The notes under the pieces were generated by a model. It searched no databases. It was not told the DNA's origin and saw nothing but the letters and a program-made list of their open reading frames with translations. A program made the position numbers and the translations under genes. From the NCBI GenBank assembly GCA_910577505.1, contig CAJTLN010000001.1, positions 1 to 64,000 on the forward strand: a DNA stretch of 64,000 nt. Reading direction: 5' to 3'. Below, piece after piece: positions 18,619 to 25,922 of the stretch. Each line of letters begins with the position of its first letter. The first letter of the stretch is position 1. Source of the DNA: an uncultured Bacilli bacterium (lineage in GTDB: Bacteria > Bacillota_I > Bacilli_A > RF39 > UBA660).

Positions 18619-19038
18619 TTATTTACTATCTTTAGGTTTCTTAGTACCATACTTACTACGACTTTGTTTTCTGTTATTAACTCCTTGAGTATCAAGTGTA
18701 CCACGAATAATATGATAACGAACACCGATTAAGTCTTTAACACGGCCACCACGTACTAATACAACACTATGTTCTTGTAGATTATGTCCTTCTCCTGGAA
18801 TATAAGTATCAACTTCTCTTCCGTTTGATAATCTAACACGAGCATATTTTCTTAATGCTGAGTTAGGTTTCTTTGGAGTACGAGTACCAACTTTAGTACA
18901 AACTCCTCTTTTTTGTGGACTGTTTTGAACAGTTGATTTTCTTTCTTTACTGTTAAAACCTACATTTAAAACAGGACTCTTACTTTTCTTTGTTTTGTCT
19001 TTTCTGTTTTTTCTAACTAATTGATTAATAGTTGTCAT
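18619..19038 (-). CDS. rpsL: 30S ribosomal protein S12
   Basis: S12 sits at the decoding centre. The protein begins MTTINQLVRKNRK and contains KKPNSALRKYARV and the PGEGHNLQEHSVVLVRGGRVKDL block. The ATG was set after AGGAGG; a longer reading frame extends upstream but includes this site. The Lys in KKPNSALRK that confers streptomycin sensitivity is normal. It is the first gene of the str operon, with a strong promoter and a structured leader upstream. Confidence 0.98.
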   Translation of the reverse strand: MTTINQLVRKNRKDKTKKSKSPVLNVGFNSKERKSTVQNSPQKRGVCTKVGTRTPKKPNSALRKYARVRLSNGREVDTYIPGEGHNLQEHSVVLVRGGRVKDLIGVRYHIIRGTLDTQGVNNRKQSRSKYGTKKPKDSK

Positions 19039-19055
19039 ATATGTCCTCCTCTCAT

Positions 19056-19116
19056 ATACACACATCCTGGTGTATCAAATAATCCTTTAAATTAAGTTCT
19101 ACCTAGGCAGAACCAC
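19056..19116 (-). promoter_or_regulatory. structured 5' leader of rpsL with two hairpins
   Basis: The leader folds into two hairpins: GTTCTGCC/GGTAGAAC with a two-base loop (19099-19116) and ATACAC/GTGTAT with an eight-base loop (19056-19075) that ends just before the ribosome binding site. The placement suggests translational feedback by an S12-operon protein, but no known leader family was recognised. Confidence 0.4.
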
Positions 19117-19134
19117 AATTTAAAATGCACTCAT

Positions 19135-19163
19135 AATATAACATTTAATACAATTAAAGTCAA
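19135..19163 (-). promoter_or_regulatory. str operon promoter
   Basis: TTGACT (19158-19163), exactly 17 bases, then TATATT (19135-19140) on the minus strand. It drives rpsL-rpsG-fusA-tuf. Confidence 0.8.
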
Positions 19164-19210
19164 CTATAAATAGCACTATAAGTCCTAAAAATTTATATAT
19201 TATAAAATCT

Positions 19211-19502
19211 TTACAAAACCTTTTCTTTTTCATACTTTATAGACTCTTCTATTAGTTCATCAGAAACATCTAAATATCCATCTTTATCCAATTCTGTAAT
19301 ACCAGTTTTAAGCCAATTAGAATAATCATATACACATAAATCTATTCCTAAAGAATAAATGTCTAAAATCATTTTTCTTAAATTTTCAAGATATTCTTTT
19401 TTACCACTTTTATATCATGATAACAAGCAACATCTTAAACCAATAATTTTATCAGAGGACACTAGGATTTTCAATACTTTCTATTTTTGATACCAAATTC
19501 AT
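19211..19502 (-). pseudogene. decayed gene remnant upstream of the str operon
   Basis: A start codon at 19502 preceded by TTTTAGGTGA opens a 16-codon frame (MNLVSKIES...) that ends at TGA. A second frame continues through another TGA at 19415-19417, after which 67 clean codons run to TAA at 19211 (with NWLKTGITELDKDGYLDV). At least one frameshift and one stop are needed to join them. The protein-like composition of both pieces suggests a broken gene rather than random sequence. No family was recognised. It lies where rpoBC normally precede rpsL. The rest of 19039-19597 holds only the str promoter, leader and a terminator. Confidence 0.55.
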
Positions 19503-19567
19503 ACCTATCACCTAAAAGTTATTTATGCCAGTTACAATAACATTTAAATTAATCAAAGTCAAATTAA

Positions 19568-19591
19568 AAGAAGTATCTTAAAATACCTCTT
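19568..19591 (-). terminator. terminator of the small membrane protein pair
   Basis: Nine-base arms (AAGAGGTAT and ATACTTCTT on the minus strand, one G-U pair) lie just after the stop codon at 19598. Confidence 0.6.
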
Positions 19592-19597
19592 TATAAA

Positions 19598-20077
19598 CTA
19601 TTTATAATCACTATACCCTTTAGTAGTATAATTTTTACAATTTAAATATGAATTAATAACATAATCTTCTTTATCTTCACTATAATATGCCACACTAAAA
19701 CCTTGACATTTATTATCAATAATGTCACTTTCATTTAAATAATTATAATCAATTAAGACATTTACATCTATTTTAAGCTTTGATTCAGATAAAGGATATA
19801 GTTCATTTTCTTGAACATAATCTAACATAGCTTTATTCATATCACTTTCAATAAGTTCATATTTATCCAAATATTTATTATTAGTTGTAGTAGCAATTAT
19901 AATTACTAGAATAATAGCAATAACTCCTAGCCATACATAAATAATGTATCTTATGTTTTTAGGCAACTCCATAAATCTTTCGTATAATGATTTAAAAAAA
20001 TGAACTATTTCTTTCCAAACATTAATAAATATTCTTTTTATTCTTTTTAAAGTTAATTTCTTTTTAACTTTCTGCAT
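19598..20077 (-). CDS. small single-pass membrane protein, paralogue of its upstream neighbour
   Basis: The 159-residue protein has a basic cytoplasmic N-terminus (about 1-42), one membrane helix (about 45-66) and an outside domain. The last third (CQGFSVAY..., VINSYLNCKNYTTKGY) matches the neighbour at 20089 in order and in two Cys that may form a disulfide. The ATG follows GGAGTGAG, 11 bases after the neighbour's stop, so the two are co-transcribed. The domain layout recalls pilin-like or minor envelope proteins, but no family was recognised. Confidence 0.65.
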   Translation of the reverse strand: MQKVKKKLTLKRIKRIFINVWKEIVHFFKSLYERFMELPKNIRYIIYVWLGVIAIILVIIIATTTNNKYLDKYELIESDMNKAMLDYVQENELYPLSESKLKIDVNVLIDYNYLNESDIIDNKCQGFSVAYYSEDKEDYVINSYLNCKNYTTKGYSDYK

Positions 20078-20088
20078 TATCTCACTCC

Positions 20089-20550
20089 TTAATATCCTTC
20101 TGTAACATAATTAACACAACTCACATAAGATTTTATCACATACTCTTCATCTACTTCTTTATAAACATTACTATAACCTGTACATGTACTTGATCCAGTT
20201 TGATCATATATTTTGTCAATAAATCCTAAATTTATTAGAGTTCCAGAAGAAATTTTTAATATATTATTAGATAAATCTGTTGGATAGGTATCAAGATATT
20301 GCAATGTTGCATTTTTTAACTTCATTTCAACATCTTCATAATATTCTAAGTCTACAATAGGTTGTTCTTCTTTTCCCTCTTCAACTGGTGGCTGATAAAC
20401 ATCTTGTTGATTTTCATAATTTTCTTTAGATGTCTCTATAGCAGAGTATAAAGAACTAATAGAATAAGAAACAAATAATAGAAAAAGTAAAAGTATACAT
20501 GTATAAATAATCATATCACGCATACCCCAACCATGATTATTCAATTTCAT
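20089..20550 (-). CDS. small single-pass membrane protein, first of a paralogous pair
   Basis: The 153-residue protein has a membrane helix near its N-terminus (about 12-32), a Pro/Glu-rich linker and an outside domain with CTGYSNVYK and VIKSYVSCVNYVTEGY, which parallel the end of the next gene. Both have two Cys at the same relative positions. The start is the ATG after GGAGG; a TTG five codons earlier covers that site. It lies between rplL and the str operon, where rpoBC are found in most Bacilli. Function unknown. Confidence 0.65.
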   Translation of the reverse strand: MKLNNHGWGMRDMIIYTCILLLFLLFVSYSISSLYSAIETSKENYENQQDVYQPPVEEGKEEQPIVDLEYYEDVEMKLKNATLQYLDTYPTDLSNNILKISSGTLINLGFIDKIYDQTGSSTCTGYSNVYKEVDEEYVIKSYVSCVNYVTEGY

Positions 20551-20625
20551 GTTTACGGCCTCCAATTCATAAGATAATTATAATACAAAAGTAAATATTT
20601 TACTAGAGTTGTTTTACGTAAAGAA

Positions 20626-20649
20626 AAAAGGTGATTTATATCACCTTTT
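20626..20649 (-). terminator. rplL terminator
   Basis: Perfect ten-base arms AAAAGGTGAT and ATCACCTTTT with a TTAT loop close the rplJ-rplL unit. This is unusual because rpoB normally follows. Confidence 0.8.
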
Positions 20650-20666
20650 AGAACTCAATTATTGAA

Positions 20667-21035
20667 TTAAGCTAATTCAATAGTTGCGCCAGCTTCTTCT
20701 AATTGTGCTTTAATTTCTTCAGCTTCTTTAGCAGGAACGTTTTCTTTAACATTTCCACCATTATCAGCTAATGCTTTAGCTTCAACTAATCCAAGACCAG
20801 TAATTTCCTTTAATAGTTTAATTACTTGCATCTTAGTAGCTCCAGCATCTTTTAATACTACAGTTTTAGCAGCATTATCTTCTTGAGCAGCACCAGCAGC
20901 AGGAGCAGCAGCTACAGCTACAGCACTTGGATCTACTCCAAATTCTTCTTTCATTGCGTCAACTAATTCTTTAACTTCAAGAATAGTCATTTCTTTTAAA
21001 GCACTTATAAATTCATCTTTAGTTAATTTTGCCAT
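20667..21035 (-). CDS. rplL: 50S ribosomal protein L7/L12
   Basis: L7/L12 forms the flexible stalk that recruits translation GTPases. The 122-residue protein has the N-terminal dimer part (LTKDEFISALKEMTILEV), an Ala-rich hinge (about 38-52) and the C-terminal domain with AGATKMQVIKLLKEITGLGLVEAK in family order. The ATG follows AAAGGAAAA. It lies 28 bases after rplJ and ends in a strong terminator. Confidence 0.98.
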   Translation of the reverse strand: MAKLTKDEFISALKEMTILEVKELVDAMKEEFGVDPSAVAVAAAPAAGAAQEDNAAKTVVLKDAGATKMQVIKLLKEITGLGLVEAKALADNGGNVKENVPAKEAEEIKAQLEEAGATIELA

Positions 21036-21063
21036 TTTTCATTTTCCTTTCTTTATTTCAAAA

Positions 21064-21558
21064 TTACTTTTCTTCTAATTGTTCTGCATACATATTTAAT
21101 CCAATTGCTAGATCTCTAACATATTGAATCATTCCACCAGCTAACATTGTCAACAAGCCATCTCTTGATGGAATAGATGCATATTCTTTAATAACTTCTA
21201 AGTCTGCAGGAGCACCATTTATTATACCAACAGTAATGTTAGCTTTTTCATGATCCTTAGCAAAATTAGATATAACCTTAATTGGTTCAAGTAAATCCTT
21301 ACCAAATAAGATTGCATTTGGTCCCTCTAAGAAACCATCTAAGTTAATTTCTAAATCATCAACAGCTCTTTTAAATAGAGTATTTTTGTAAACTTTAACT
21401 TCACTTTCAGTTTTCTTAAGTTCTCTTCTTAGTTCACTAAGTTCAGAAACTGTTAAACCTTGGTAAGTAAAAACTACAACAGATTCACTATTTTGAATGT
21501 TATCTTTGATTTCATTAACTATAGCTTTTTTGTTTTCTAAAATCTTTGCACTTGCCAT
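21064..21558 (-). CDS. rplJ: 50S ribosomal protein L10
   Basis: L10 anchors L7/L12 dimers on the ribosome. The 164-residue protein carries VVFTYQGLTVSELSELRREL and the VYKNTLFKRAV block typical of L10. The ATG follows AAAGGAGGG. It is preceded by its own promoter, an L10-type leader and a terminator-like hairpin, so it is likely controlled by the L10-L12 complex. Confidence 0.98.
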   Translation of the reverse strand: MASAKILENKKAIVNEIKDNIQNSESVVVFTYQGLTVSELSELRRELKKTESEVKVYKNTLFKRAVDDLEINLDGFLEGPNAILFGKDLLEPIKVISNFAKDHEKANITVGIINGAPADLEVIKEYASIPSRDGLLTMLAGGMIQYVRDLAIGLNMYAEQLEEK

Positions 21559-21582
21559 TATTTCCCTCCTTTAAGGATATTC

Positions 21583-21610
21583 AAAAAAGCTTTCCTCTCA
21601 AGGAAAGCTT
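21583..21610 (-). terminator. attenuator hairpin before rplJ
   Basis: AAGCTTTCC and GGAAAGCTT arms with a six-base loop are followed by six U on the minus strand, just before the rplJ ribosome binding site. It is a classical intrinsic terminator positioned for attenuation. Confidence 0.75.
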
Positions 21611-21700
21611 AAAAATCACATTAAAAACAATGTTATAATTAAGTCTTTCCTCGGCAAGATTTACTTTTGCACTTGCTGTCTTCGGAGATTCGCTTTTTTC
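21611..21700 (-). promoter_or_regulatory. L10 (rplJ) leader RNA
   Basis: The minus-strand leader contains the conserved string GCGAATCTCCGAAGACAGC followed by a purine-rich stretch and CTTGCCGAGGAAAG, the landmarks of the L10 leader. The L10-L12 complex binds this RNA and favours the downstream terminator. Recognition is by eye. Confidence 0.7.
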
Positions 21701-21711
21701 TAACAATTCAT

Positions 21712-21740
21712 ATTATATTCTAATAACGATTAAATGTCAA
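21712..21740 (-). promoter_or_regulatory. rplJL promoter overlapping the end of rplA
   Basis: A consensus TTGACA (21735-21740) inside the last rplA codons, 17 bases, then TATAAT (21712-21717). It is one of the best promoters in the window. Confidence 0.8.
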
Positions 21741-22428
21741 AAGAATTTTTGTCAATTTTGATTCCAGGACCCATAGTACTAGAAATTGAAATATTGTTAA
21801 TATATTTACCTTTAACTACACTTGGTTTAGCCTTCATAATAGTGCTAACAACATAGTCTAAGTTTTCAATTAACTTAGTATCATCAAATGATACTTTACC
21901 AATTACAGAATGAACATTTCCGTAAGAATCAGTTTTATAACTAACCATACCTTTTTTAATATCTGTAACTGCTTTCTTAGTATCCATAGTTACTGTACCA
22001 GTTTTAGGATTTGGCATTAAACCTTTAGGTCCTAAAACACGTCCAATTTTACCTAATTGAGCCATCATATCTGGAGCAGCTACGATAACATCATAATCAA
22101 ACCAGTTTTCGTTTTGGATTTTATCAATCATGTCAGTATCTCCAACATAATCAGCGCCAGCTTGTCTTGCAGCTTCAGCAGCTTCACCCTTAGCGATAAC
22201 TAAAACTCTTTTAGTCTTACCAGTTCCATTAGGTAGTACCATAGATCCTCTTAGTTGTTGATCAGCTTTTTTAGTATCAAGATTTAAGTTTAAAGCAACT
22301 TCAACAGTTCCATCAAATGAAGAATAAGAAGTTTCTTTAACTAATTTAACTGCTTCTTCTTTAGTATAAAGAGTATTCTTTTCTACTTTTTTAGAAGCTT
22401 CCACATACTTTTTACCTAACTTTCTCAT
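21730..22428 (-). CDS. rplA: 50S ribosomal protein L1
   Basis: L1 forms the mobile stalk near the ribosomal exit site and represses its own operon. The 232-residue protein has normal length and the family signatures NPKTGTVT, IGRVLGPKGLMPNP and the C-terminal SSTMGPGIKID. The ATG follows AGGAGG. It lies 68 bases after rplK. Confidence 0.98.
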   Translation of the reverse strand: MRKLGKKYVEASKKVEKNTLYTKEEAVKLVKETSYSSFDGTVEVALNLNLDTKKADQQLRGSMVLPNGTGKTKRVLVIAKGEAAEAARQAGADYVGDTDMIDKIQNENWFDYDVIVAAPDMMAQLGKIGRVLGPKGLMPNPKTGTVTMDTKKAVTDIKKGMVSYKTDSYGNVHSVIGKVSFDDTKLIENLDYVVSTIMKAKPSVVKGKYINNISISSTMGPGIKIDKNSFDI

Positions 22429-22496
22429 TATTTTACCTCCTAATTGTGGTTTATTAGCGGATTTTAATTTATTTTTGTTTTTCTTTATTTATTTAA

Positions 22497-22949
22497 TTAT
22501 TCAGCGTCAGATTCTTCTGCATTGTAGCCTTCAACAGCTACACCCATGTTTCTAGCAGTACCTTCAACGATTTTCATTGCTGCTTCTACATCATATGCAT
22601 TTAAATCTGGTAATTTAGTCTCAGCGATTTGTCTTAAATCAGCTGCAGAAATTGTTGCAACAGTCTCTTTAGATCCTTTAGTTCCGCCCTTTTGAATTTT
22701 AGCTGCTTTCTTAATTAAGAATCCAGCTGGAGCAGTCTTAAGAACGAAATCAAATGTTCTATCTTCATAAAGACTAATTTCAACAGGAACTATATCTCCC
22801 ATTTTATCTCTAGTTGCATCATTAAATTTTGTACAAAATTCTTGTAAATTAATACCTGCAGGTCCTAAAACAGTACCAACTGGTGGTGCTGGTGTAGCTT
22901 TTCCAGCAGGAATTTGTAATTTAATTTTCTTTACGGCTTCTTTTGCCAC
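22497..22949 (-). CDS. rplK: 50S ribosomal protein L11
   Basis: L11 forms the GTPase-associated centre with 23S rRNA. The 150-residue protein has KLQIPAGKATPAPPVGTVLGP and the typical end MKIVEGTARNMGV. The start is a GTG (Val-Ala-Lys-Glu) six bases after GGAGGTG; another GTG three codons earlier is part of that site. It is the first gene of rplK-rplA and is probably under L1 feedback through its leader. Confidence 0.98.
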   Translation of the reverse strand: MAKEAVKKIKLQIPAGKATPAPPVGTVLGPAGINLQEFCTKFNDATRDKMGDIVPVEISLYEDRTFDFVLKTAPAGFLIKKAAKIQKGGTKGSKETVATISAADLRQIAETKLPDLNAYDVEAAMKIVEGTARNMGVAVEGYNAEESDAE

Positions 22950-22959
22950 GAAAAACACC

Positions 22960-23020
22960 TCCTAAAAAATTTTTTTCGCGAAAGTGGTCAAAGGCATCCG
23001 CTTTTTTCCCTCCCACTTAA
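22960..23020 (-). promoter_or_regulatory. possible L1-binding leader of rplK-rplA
   Basis: The leader can pair AAGTGG with CCACTT (23013-23018 with 22982-22987) around an asymmetric loop with GGGAGGG on one side and GGATGCC on the other. This recalls the L1 binding site on rRNA and on L11-operon mRNAs. A TTTCGCGAAA palindrome and an A/T stem follow before the ribosome binding site. The assignment rests on motif similarity only. Confidence 0.4.
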
Positions 23021-23146
23021 GCTAATTATATATAAAAATACATAATTGCACCTAAGATACTAACACATTAACACTTAAAATGCAACATTTTTATTTTAAT
23101 ACCTAAGAAAAAGCAATTTATATTGATATTTATATTTACAATAATA

Positions 23147-24139
23147 TTATTTCAACAAATCTAATATATTACCTGTTTTTTTAGGACAATAAGTTAAAAC
23201 CAAATCTGTATTACTACATTTCTTATAATCATCACTAGGTGGATATTTACTAGATATTTCTGCTTTATCAAAATAATCATTGTTAAATAATAAATCAGTT
23301 GCTGCAGCTATTGAACTATTTGGTCTATAATCTAACAAAATTAATCCATCTTCTCTTAACTTAGGTAACACCTGTTTAACCAATTCAAAAATATAGCGTT
23401 CTTCTAGTTGATCTTCTGCTCCATAAGATGGCATATAATAACCATTTAATGCTTCACAAACTAAACATTCTATTATATTTGATAAATAAACAATATCATA
23501 TTTATCATTTAATACATTTTCAAAAGTACGAACATCTGCTTGTTTAAAAGTTGGATATTCTCTTTTTCTTAACATAGATTGTAATTTATAATATTCTTCT
23601 CTGTTTGCATAAAAAGGCATTCCCTTAATAATATTCCCCATATAAGCATGTTTATTTCTAGGAACTATAAAATTCCCATCAAATCCAACCTTATGACATA
23701 CATACATTACATTATCCCAAAAGTAAGCAGCTCTTTCTGGCATATTAGGTAAAACTCTTTTTAGAGTTTCTAAATTCCAAAATCCTCTTTTTATTGTTGA
23801 TTCATCTTCATGAATCGGAATTAAAAAATCTATAAATTCCTCATAATCTAAAGTTATAAATGAAGCAATTTTTAAATATGTTAAAAATTCTGTTAAACAA
23901 TTCACATCATATAAATCAACTTTTTTAGCTCCATAATAAACTGCACTAACATACTAATCTCCACTTGACGCTACAGTGCAAACATCTTTATCTGCATAAT
24001 TTATTACTGAATTTATTCCCTCCTGATTTTCTGTCCCAAACAAAAAGCATGAACTATAATCAGATGATAAGACTCCATCACTTTTGCTATTTATCAACTC
24101 TAATGCATGTACTATAGACTCCATCACATTACCATACAT
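23147..24139 (-). pseudogene. DUF3419 (BtaA-like) gene interrupted by an in-frame TAG
   Basis: Two pieces lie in the same frame, 61 codons from ATG 24139 and about 268 codons ending at 23147, separated only by TAG at 23954-23956. The joined protein of about 330 residues has the methyltransferase-like core of DUF3419: VASSGD right before the stop, then YGAKKVDLYDVN, TLDYEEF and, later, IVYLSNI. Relatives include the aminocarboxypropyl transferase BtaA of betaine-lipid synthesis. The intact start has AGGGGG at good spacing; the inner GTG has none, so the second part is not independently started. It is either a recent nonsense mutation or readthrough. The placement between nusG and rplK is unusual. 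Confidence 0.7.
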
Positions 24140-24203
24140 ATAAATCCCCCTAATCGAACTATATTATATAGATAAGAACACAATATGTCAAAATAGCAAT
24201 TAA

Positions 24204-24227
24204 AAAACACTTATAATTAAGTGTTTT
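24204..24227 (-). terminator. nusG terminator
   Basis: AAAACACTT and AAGTGTTTT arms with a six-base loop sit directly after nusG and separate it from the DUF3419 remnant and rplK. Confidence 0.75.
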
Positions 24228-24233
24228 CTTATA

Positions 24234-24770
24234 CTAATGTATTTGATTAACTTGGAATAACTCAACTTCAACTGGAGTTTCTTGTCCAAATAAGTCTATT
24301 AACACATTTAATCTATTATTTTCCATATCAATACTATCAACTACACCAGTCATTCCCTTAAATGGTCCATCTACGATAGTAACCTTACTTCCAACAGACA
24401 TTTCAGATTCAATGTTAACTCTGCTCATTCCCATAGTTGCCAAAATACGATCTATTTCTTGAGGCATTAAAGGTGTTGGTTTTGCTTTATGTCCTGAAGA
24501 ACCGATAAATCCTGTAACTCCTGGAGTATTACGAACAATATACCAAGCTTCATCAGACATTATCATTTCTACCAAAACATATCCAGGAAACATCTTTTTA
24601 ACTTTTTCTTTTTTTACACCATCTCTTACTTCTACTTCTGTAGTCTCAGGAATAATTACACGGAAAATGTAATCTTGCATTCCCATAGAGATAGTTCTTT
24701 GCTCTAACTTTTCTTTTACTTTAGATTCATGTCCACTATAAGTATTAACAACATACCATTCTTTTTCCAT
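24234..24770 (-). CDS. nusG: transcription termination/antitermination factor NusG
   Basis: NusG binds RNA polymerase and modulates pausing and termination. The 178-residue protein has the NGN domain (WYVVNTYSGHESKVKEKLEQR, then FPGYVLVEM and TPGVTGFIG) and the C-terminal KOW domain (VDGPFKGMTGVV, about 125-136). Its ATG shares the A of the secE TAA (TAATG), so translation is coupled. Confidence 0.97.
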   Translation of the reverse strand: MEKEWYVVNTYSGHESKVKEKLEQRTISMGMQDYIFRVIIPETTEVEVRDGVKKEKVKKMFPGYVLVEMIMSDEAWYIVRNTPGVTGFIGSSGHKAKPTPLMPQEIDRILATMGMSRVNIESEMSVGSKVTIVDGPFKGMTGVVDSIDMENNRLNVLIDLFGQETPVEVELFQVNQIH

Positions 24771-25177
24771 TAACTAAACAACCCCTTTACAAATGATGCT
24801 ATTAAATCTACTCCTACAAAGAATAAACATAATATTACACAAAATATAATAACAGCAAATGAATATTTAACTACTGCTCCACCACTAGGCCAAACAACTT
24901 TTTTTAATTCTTTGCTAACTTTAGCAAAAAAACCATCTTTTTTAGTTTGCTTCTTAACCTTTTTTTCTTTTTTATTTGATGAAGATTCTTCTTCCTCTAC
25001 TTCTTCTTCATCTTCTTTTTCTTCATCTTCAAAGTCTTCATCATCTATTTCTTCAACTTCTTCGATTTCTTCTGTTTCCTCTAATTCAGTTTCTTCTACT
25101 TCTTCAATTTCCTTTTTCTTAGTCTTTTTTACTTTTTCTTCTGCTTCAACATCTTTAATTACTTTTTTTCTTGCCAT
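24770..25177 (-). CDS. secE: protein translocase subunit SecE with long charged N-terminus
   Basis: SecE clamps the SecY channel. The core (about residues 80-135) is standard: FFAKVSKELKKVVWPSG followed by one membrane helix. Before it lie about 78 residues of almost only Glu, Asp and Lys, first basic, then acidic (about 22-65), then basic. Bacillus SecE is about 59 residues, so this tail more than doubles the protein. The ATG follows AAGAGGTGG. It precedes nusG as usual; no rpmG (L33) was seen upstream, where Bacillus has it. Confidence 0.93.
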   Translation of the reverse strand: MARKKVIKDVEAEEKVKKTKKKEIEEVEETELEETEEIEEVEEIDDEDFEDEEKEDEEEVEEEESSSNKKEKKVKKQTKKDGFFAKVSKELKKVVWPSGGAVVKYSFAVIIFCVILCLFFVGVDLIASFVKGLFS

Positions 25178-25203
25178 AAGCCCACCTCTTAATTTTTTGT
25201 ATT

Positions 25204-25226
25204 TAAAAAAAACACCTTTGTGTGTT
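25204..25226 (-). terminator. possible attenuator in the secE leader
   Basis: On the minus strand AACAC and GTGTT with a six-base loop are followed by a run of U, between the secE promoter and start codon. The stem is only five pairs. Confidence 0.4.
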
Positions 25227-25233
25227 CACTTAG

Positions 25234-25262
25234 AATATATCACGAAACTTTAATAAAAACAA
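25234..25262 (-). promoter_or_regulatory. secE-nusG promoter
   Basis: TTGTTT (25257-25262), 17 bases, TATATT (25234-25239) on the minus strand, after the sigH terminator. Confidence 0.55.
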
Positions 25263-25276
25263 GCAAAAAAACAAAA

Positions 25277-25299
25277 AAGTTCGCTATTTCATCGAACTT
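25277..25299 (-). terminator. sigH terminator
   Basis: AAGTTCG and CGAACTT arms with a nine-base loop give a U-run on the minus strand right after the sigH stop codon. Confidence 0.7.
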
Positions 25300-25914
25300 C
25301 TATCTATCCTCAATAATTTTTCTTATTTTAGCTCTCATTCTCTGGATTGCATTATCAACATATTTTAAATCTTTATTTAGTAGCAAAGCAATTTCATCAT
25401 ATTTTAAGCCGCTAGTAATCAAAGAAAAAACTTCATATTCTCTACTAGACAATGACTTTTTAATTTCTTTCATTAATTCCTCCGTTTTTTCTTCCTTAAC
25501 AATATTCTCTAAAGGATCATTCTCAAAATTATCACTAAGCATATCCATTAGTGGAGAAGCAGAAGATTCATAAACATGTTCTAAACTTAATGATTCATTT
25601 AATAACTTATTTTTTAATCGACCAGCTTTTTTTATAGATACTTGTAATCTTCTATCTACACACAAAGTTATAAAACTAGATAACGCAGCATCTCTATCGT
25701 CACGATAACTAATTAAAGCATCAGAAAAACCTACCAAAGCATCTTGATATAAATCATTCACATCATATCCTAAAACTCTAGCCATCCTTTGATATTTTTT
25801 AATTTCAATATCTATTATATATAAATACTTATTATAAAGAATTTCTTTAGCTTCCTCAGATGATTCACGAAGCATACTTATTAATTCATAATCATTAAAA
25901 TCGTTGTACTTCAT
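25300..25914 (-). CDS. sigH: sigma-70 family factor, SigH (Spo0H)-like
   Basis: The 204-residue protein has region 2 (about 20-85, with DLYQDALVGFSDALISY) and region 4 (about 145-200, LSSREYEVFSLITSGLKYDEIALLLNK). Its place after mrnC-rlmB and before secE-nusG is exactly that of Bacillus sigH, which drives early stationary-phase and competence genes. The start is the ATG after AGAGGTG; a GTG two codons earlier overlaps it. No sporulation gene is seen in the window, so the regulon here is unknown. Confidence 0.85.
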   Translation of the reverse strand: MKYNDFNDYELISMLRESSEEAKEILYNKYLYIIDIEIKKYQRMARVLGYDVNDLYQDALVGFSDALISYRDDRDAALSSFITLCVDRRLQVSIKKAGRLKNKLLNESLSLEHVYESSASPLMDMLSDNFENDPLENIVKEEKTEELMKEIKKSLSSREYEVFSLITSGLKYDEIALLLNKDLKYVDNAIQRMRAKIRKIIEDR

Positions 25915-25922
25915 ATACACCT

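Noticed and set aside
19211..19502. In-frame TGA read as Trp (alternative genetic code)
   Set aside because: The same remnant also needs a frameshift, so the TGA is part of decay. Conserved genes use TGG for Trp and are never interrupted by TGA.
24912..25253. Plus-strand Ser-rich open frame opposite secE
   Set aside because: It is the antisense of the Glu/Asp/Lys-rich SecE tail, without a ribosome binding site.
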